Source: JABDGR01 sp964561455
Lineage (GTDB): Bacteria; Verrucomicrobiota; Verrucomicrobiia; Opitutales; JABDGR01
DNA: 64,000 nt
Assembly (NCBI GenBank): GCA_964561455.1
Contig: CAZLPS010000012.1
Coordinates: 3,148 to 67,147 of the forward strand
Direction of reading: 5' to 3'
A model generated the notes under the pieces. It did not search any database, was not told the DNA's origin, and saw only the letters and a program-made list of their open reading frames with translations. Of the stretch, positions 61,357 through 64,000 are shown piece by piece. The position numbers were made by a program, and so were the translations under genes. Each line of letters opens with the position of its first letter. Position 1 is the first letter of the stretch.

Positions 61357-62778
61357 ATGGCCGACGCCCCACCCCCGGCTCCCGTGCCCATCGCTCCTCC
61401 GCGCCGCTTCCGCCACTGGCGAAGAATTCTCGCCGCGTTGACGGGACTGGGCCTATTTGCTGGCGGATTCTGGTATTTTTATATCCGCGACGAGCTGCCG
61501 CCGGACGACGCGGATTTGCGCCCAACCGGTCGAGATGTGCCTGACGAAGAAAACGGCGAACGCGTCTTCGAAAGCGACGTCAAAGGCGGATTCGATTTTG
61601 GTGCTTACGCTGCGGCCAATGGCGTCGAAGGATATGAAGCGTCTCAAATCCTTTTCGCCAACGCGTCCAATAATGCCCTCGTGGCCGGCTACCTGGACCA
61701 CATTCAACCTGAACTCGTGCAAGTTGAAACGGCGCTGAATAAACCCTATTTCGAATTCTACCGGCCGGAAGATAATCTCGATACCCTTCGGTCACTTTCG
61801 CTTTTTCTCAATTGCGGTCGCACGCTGATGTTGGCGGCCCGGTTTGCCCAAGCCCAGGGCGATTTCGCCACGGTCGGAAAGGAAATTGCCCTGGCGGAGA
61901 AACTGGCCCGCCGCATCGCCGACGGACACGGCAGCATCATTCAAGTGCTGACGGCCATGACCATTGACGGCATGGCCCACGAAATGGCCGTTGACGCCTT
62001 AAACGATCCGCAAATTCCATTGATCGCCATTACTTTTCTGCAGCAGGCCTTTCGGCCGGAAATAGCCTGGGTGCCCGCCTGCCAAAACGCCTATCGTCGG
62101 GAATACCAGTTCTTTAGATCCAGGCTCGAAAAGCTCCAACGAGACTCCACCAGCCTCGACAGACTCATGTCTAGCAACCCCCGGGAACCATCTCTCCTGA
62201 CCCGTAACATCAAATCCAATCAAACCCTCCGGCTGTTGGCCGACACCAGCCGCATTACCATCGCGGCCGCCGAGCTGGATTACGCCGACTTGGCTCAGCA
62301 ATATCCGGCTTTGCTCGCGCCCGCTGAACCCGGACCCATGTCATCGTGGGAAATTTTGCTGCCCAACGGTGGCGGTCGGCGGATGCAAGCCCTTGCCATG
62401 GAAGGTGGTCGCGGAATACTTGCCACCAAATTCACATTTTTGGCCGCTGACCGCCTGGTGCTCATCGCCCTGGCCATCCGCCATTATTACGCTGACCATC
62501 ACGCGCTGCCAGCAAAGCTAAGCGATTTAGCTCCACAATATCTTCCCGCCGTCCCTATCGACCCCTTCGATAACCAGCCCTTGCTTTATGACGCCACTCA
62601 CGGCCTGATCTATTCCGTTGGCACCTCGCTCAAGGACAACGGCGGATCCAAATTCTTGCACCAATCCAAGGCCGACCCAGATTATCAGTACCCGCTCTTC
62701 GACGAGGAACAACCCACCCTGCAATTGGAATTCCAAACGCCTCCGCCTGCGAGTGGTTCCACAAATGCCGCAAAGTAG
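61357..62778 (+). CDS. Tandem-paralog membrane protein, copy 4
   Basis: 473 residues. The start at 61357 (MADAPPPAP) fits the family. The basic stretch RRFRHWRRI leads into a helix (LAALTGLGLFAGGFWYFYIR) and motif DELPPDDADL. The middle part has QGDFATVGKEIALAEKLARR and DGHGSIIQVLTAMTIDGMAH, in the same order as the other copies. The C-terminal end is intact (LPAKLSDLAPQYLPAVPIDP, YSVGTSLKDNGGSKFL, QPTLQLEFQ). No enzyme residues are evident. Like its sisters it probably sits in the envelope with the soluble domain outside the inner membrane. Followed by palindromic element A, copy 2. Confidence 0.8.
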   Translation: MADAPPPAPVPIAPPRRFRHWRRILAALTGLGLFAGGFWYFYIRDELPPDDADLRPTGRDVPDEENGERVFESDVKGGFDFGAYAAANGVEGYEASQILFANASNNALVAGYLDHIQPELVQVETALNKPYFEFYRPEDNLDTLRSLSLFLNCGRTLMLAARFAQAQGDFATVGKEIALAEKLARRIADGHGSIIQVLTAMTIDGMAHEMAVDALNDPQIPLIAITFLQQAFRPEIAWVPACQNAYRREYQFFRSRLEKLQRDSTSLDRLMSSNPREPSLLTRNIKSNQTLRLLADTSRITIAAAELDYADLAQQYPALLAPAEPGPMSSWEILLPNGGGRRMQALAMEGGRGILATKFTFLAADRLVLIALAIRHYYADHHALPAKLSDLAPQYLPAVPIDPFDNQPLLYDATHGLIYSVGTSLKDNGGSKFLHQSKADPDYQYPLFDEEQPTLQLEFQTPPPASGSTNAAK

Positions 62779-62781
62779 CAG

Positions 62782-62923
62782 GCGAAGCTTTGGAGTGCAG
62801 CGGCTTGACGCCGCTTTTCTTCCGCGTTCGAACGGCGTGCCGTTGCGGTGACGGTTAGCAAACTCATCGACTTTCGTCGTTCCATTGAAAGCGGCGTCAA
62901 GCCGCCGCACTCCAAAGCTTCGC
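62782..62923. repeat. Long palindromic element A, copy 2
   Basis: The arms GCGAAGCTTTGGAGTGCAGC (continuing GGCTTGACGCCGC) and AAAGCGGCGTCAAGCCGCCG (continuing CACTCCAAAGCTTCGC) are almost perfectly complementary. Copy 1 at 57866 shares both arms with changes, while the interior is unrelated. This is the layout of a dispersed palindromic element. Confidence 0.85.
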
Positions 62924-63006
62924 TATTTAATCCATCCAATTCTCCACCCCAATCCGAATTTTGAAAATCGAAAATCAATTCTATTTCCGCTCCTCGCCCC
63001 CCAATT

Positions 63007-63042
63007 TAAGCGTTAAACGTTAAACTTTAAGCGTTAGGCGTT
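63007..63042 (+). repeat. AACGTT-type leader repeat
   Basis: TAAGCGTTAAACGTTAAACT followed by TTAAGCGTTAGGCGTTC: four to five units in gene orientation, 20 bases before queG. Confidence 0.7.
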
Positions 63043-63060
63043 CTCCGATACGCTCGCGGC

Positions 63061-64000
63061 ATGTCGGCCTCCCCCGACCAGATTAAAAATCTCCTCCGCG
63101 ACGAAGCTTCCCGCCTCGGTTTCGCCGCCTTTGGCGTCGCGGCCGTCTCCGCGCCCCTGCGCCGCGAGTATTTCGCACACTGGCTCGCTGAGGGCCGCCA
63201 CGGCGGCATGGTCTGGCTCGAACGCAACAACGACCGCCGCCTCGCCCCGCCGAAATTGCTTTCCGCCCCCAACGGCGAACCCCTCGCCCGCAGTCTCATC
63301 TTCGTCGGCTTGAATTATTACCAGCCCGAACCCGCCCGCCGCTTCCGCATTGCCAAGTACGCCCTCGGCCGCGACTACCACGGCTTCATGCTCAAGCGCG
63401 TCCGCAAACTCGCCGACTCCGTCCGCGCCCATGGCGGCGAAGCCCGCGCCTATGTGGATACCGGCCCCATTTTGGAAAAACCCCTCGCCGCCCAGGCCGG
63501 CCTCGGCTGGCAGGGAAAGAATACGCTACTGCTCCATCCCAAACTCGGCACCTGGCTGCTGCTCGGCTGCGTCGCCACCACCCTCGAACTCGTCCCCGAC
63601 CAACCCGGCCGCGACCACTGCGGCGCCTGCACCGCGTGCATCGACGTTTGTCCAACGAAGGCCATCACCGCCCCCTACCAACTCGACGCCCGCCGCTGTC
63701 TCGCCTATCTCCTCATCGAGCACCACGGTCCCATCCCCGAGGAATTTCGCGCCGCCGTCGGCAATCGCCTCTTCGGTTGCGACGATTGCCTCGACGTCTG
63801 CCCCTGGAACAAATGGGCCATCGCCACGAACGAAACCGCCCTCGCCCCTCGCGAATACCCCGACCTCCGCCAAATGCTCGCCTGGAACGAAGACGATTTC
63901 CGCCAACACACCCAGGGCACACCCCTCGCCCGCCTCAAACTCCCCCGCCTCAAACGCAACGCCGCCATCGTCCTCGGCAACATCGGCCAAGCCGACGACC
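63061..64000 (+). CDS. queG: Epoxyqueuosine reductase (partial, runs off the window)
   Basis: The first 313 residues are present. QueG is a cobalamin- and Fe-S-dependent enzyme that reduces epoxyqueuosine to queuosine in tRNA. Seen: YVDTGPILEKPLAAQAGLGW (cofactor region), and two ferredoxin-type clusters, CGACTACIDVCPTKAI and CDDCLDVCPWNKW. The HEAT-like C-terminal part is just starting at the right edge (RLKRNAAIVLGNIG). The ATG at 63061 gives the usual N terminus (LLRDEASRLGFAAFGVAAV). No other queuosine genes are in the window. Confidence 0.95.
   Translation, partial: MSASPDQIKNLLRDEASRLGFAAFGVAAVSAPLRREYFAHWLAEGRHGGMVWLERNNDRRLAPPKLLSAPNGEPLARSLIFVGLNYYQPEPARRFRIAKYALGRDYHGFMLKRVRKLADSVRAHGGEARAYVDTGPILEKPLAAQAGLGWQGKNTLLLHPKLGTWLLLGCVATTLELVPDQPGRDHCGACTACIDVCPTKAITAPYQLDARRCLAYLLIEHHGPIPEEFRAAVGNRLFGCDDCLDVCPWNKWAIATNETALAPREYPDLRQMLAWNEDDFRQHTQGTPLARLKLPRLKRNAAIVLGNIGQADD

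Overview
The window looks like a contig from a member of the Verrucomicrobiota (PVC superphylum), probably of the Pedosphaera/Limisphaerales kind. This is an inference from four things: ECF sigma factors with long membrane-anchored C-terminal extensions, a Planctomycete-type cytochrome c domain, many lipoproteins and single-pass repeat proteins, and a high-GC genome whose intergenic spaces are packed with short degenerate tandem repeats. No rRNA or tRNA gene was seen. A 100-base run of N at 7810-7909 marks an assembly gap.

Layout. 1-4.9 kb: a gene tail, the pyruvate dehydrogenase E2 gene, a secreted beta-propeller protein and a lipoprotein. 5.4-14.5 kb: four consecutive ECF sigma-factor genes. 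The first three encode a sigma factor joined through one membrane helix to a complete serpin; the fourth has an unrelated extracytoplasmic domain. All four share a promoter-like block just before the start codon. 14.7-17.4 kb: an unrecognised protein, a lipoprotein alpha/beta hydrolase and a small membrane protein. 17.7-25.1 kb: two paralogous, membrane-anchored proteins of about 1,150 residues made of some thirty W..DP.AA repeats, with a dead PIN-domain fragment between them. 25.2-36 kb (minus strand): a large M6-like metalloprotease with Calx-beta and delta-60 repeats, then addB-addA. 36.3-38.6 kb: LysM protein, Nudix hydrolase and PfkB sugar kinase. 38.7-40.8 kb: an accessory, visibly AT-richer cassette with a small Gly-Gly-ending protein and a papain-like cysteine protease, fused by a TAATG overlap to proA. 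40.8-54.7 kb: mostly housekeeping genes (proA, hom, plsY, a broken vapBC, serA, a cytochrome c protein, chrA, moeB-rhodanese, accD, comF, a CPBP protease and a STAS protein). 54.8-62.8 kb: cardiolipin synthase and four tandem paralogs of an unnamed single-pass membrane protein, one interrupted by an in-frame stop. The window ends inside queG.

How it fits together. Amino-acid synthesis (proA, hom, serA), lipid synthesis (accD, plsY, cardiolipin synthase), central carbon (E2) and cofactor or tRNA modification (moeB, queG) form the conserved backbone. Families expanded in tandem are interspersed (sigma-serpin x3, solenoid x2, 56-62 kb family x4). The sigma-serpin array is the strongest candidate for an undescribed system. 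The inferred logic is that an external protease meets a serpin fused to a membrane-tethered sigma factor, and cleavage or complex formation could set the sigma factor free to transcribe its own shared promoter. The cysteine-protease cassette is the second candidate.

Intergenic DNA is unusually structured. There are AACGTT-type leader repeats lying 5' of genes and reading in gene orientation, GTTTACGG-type word repeats, tandem repeats of 8-9 bases, and several families of long palindromes. One palindrome sits in frame inside chrA.
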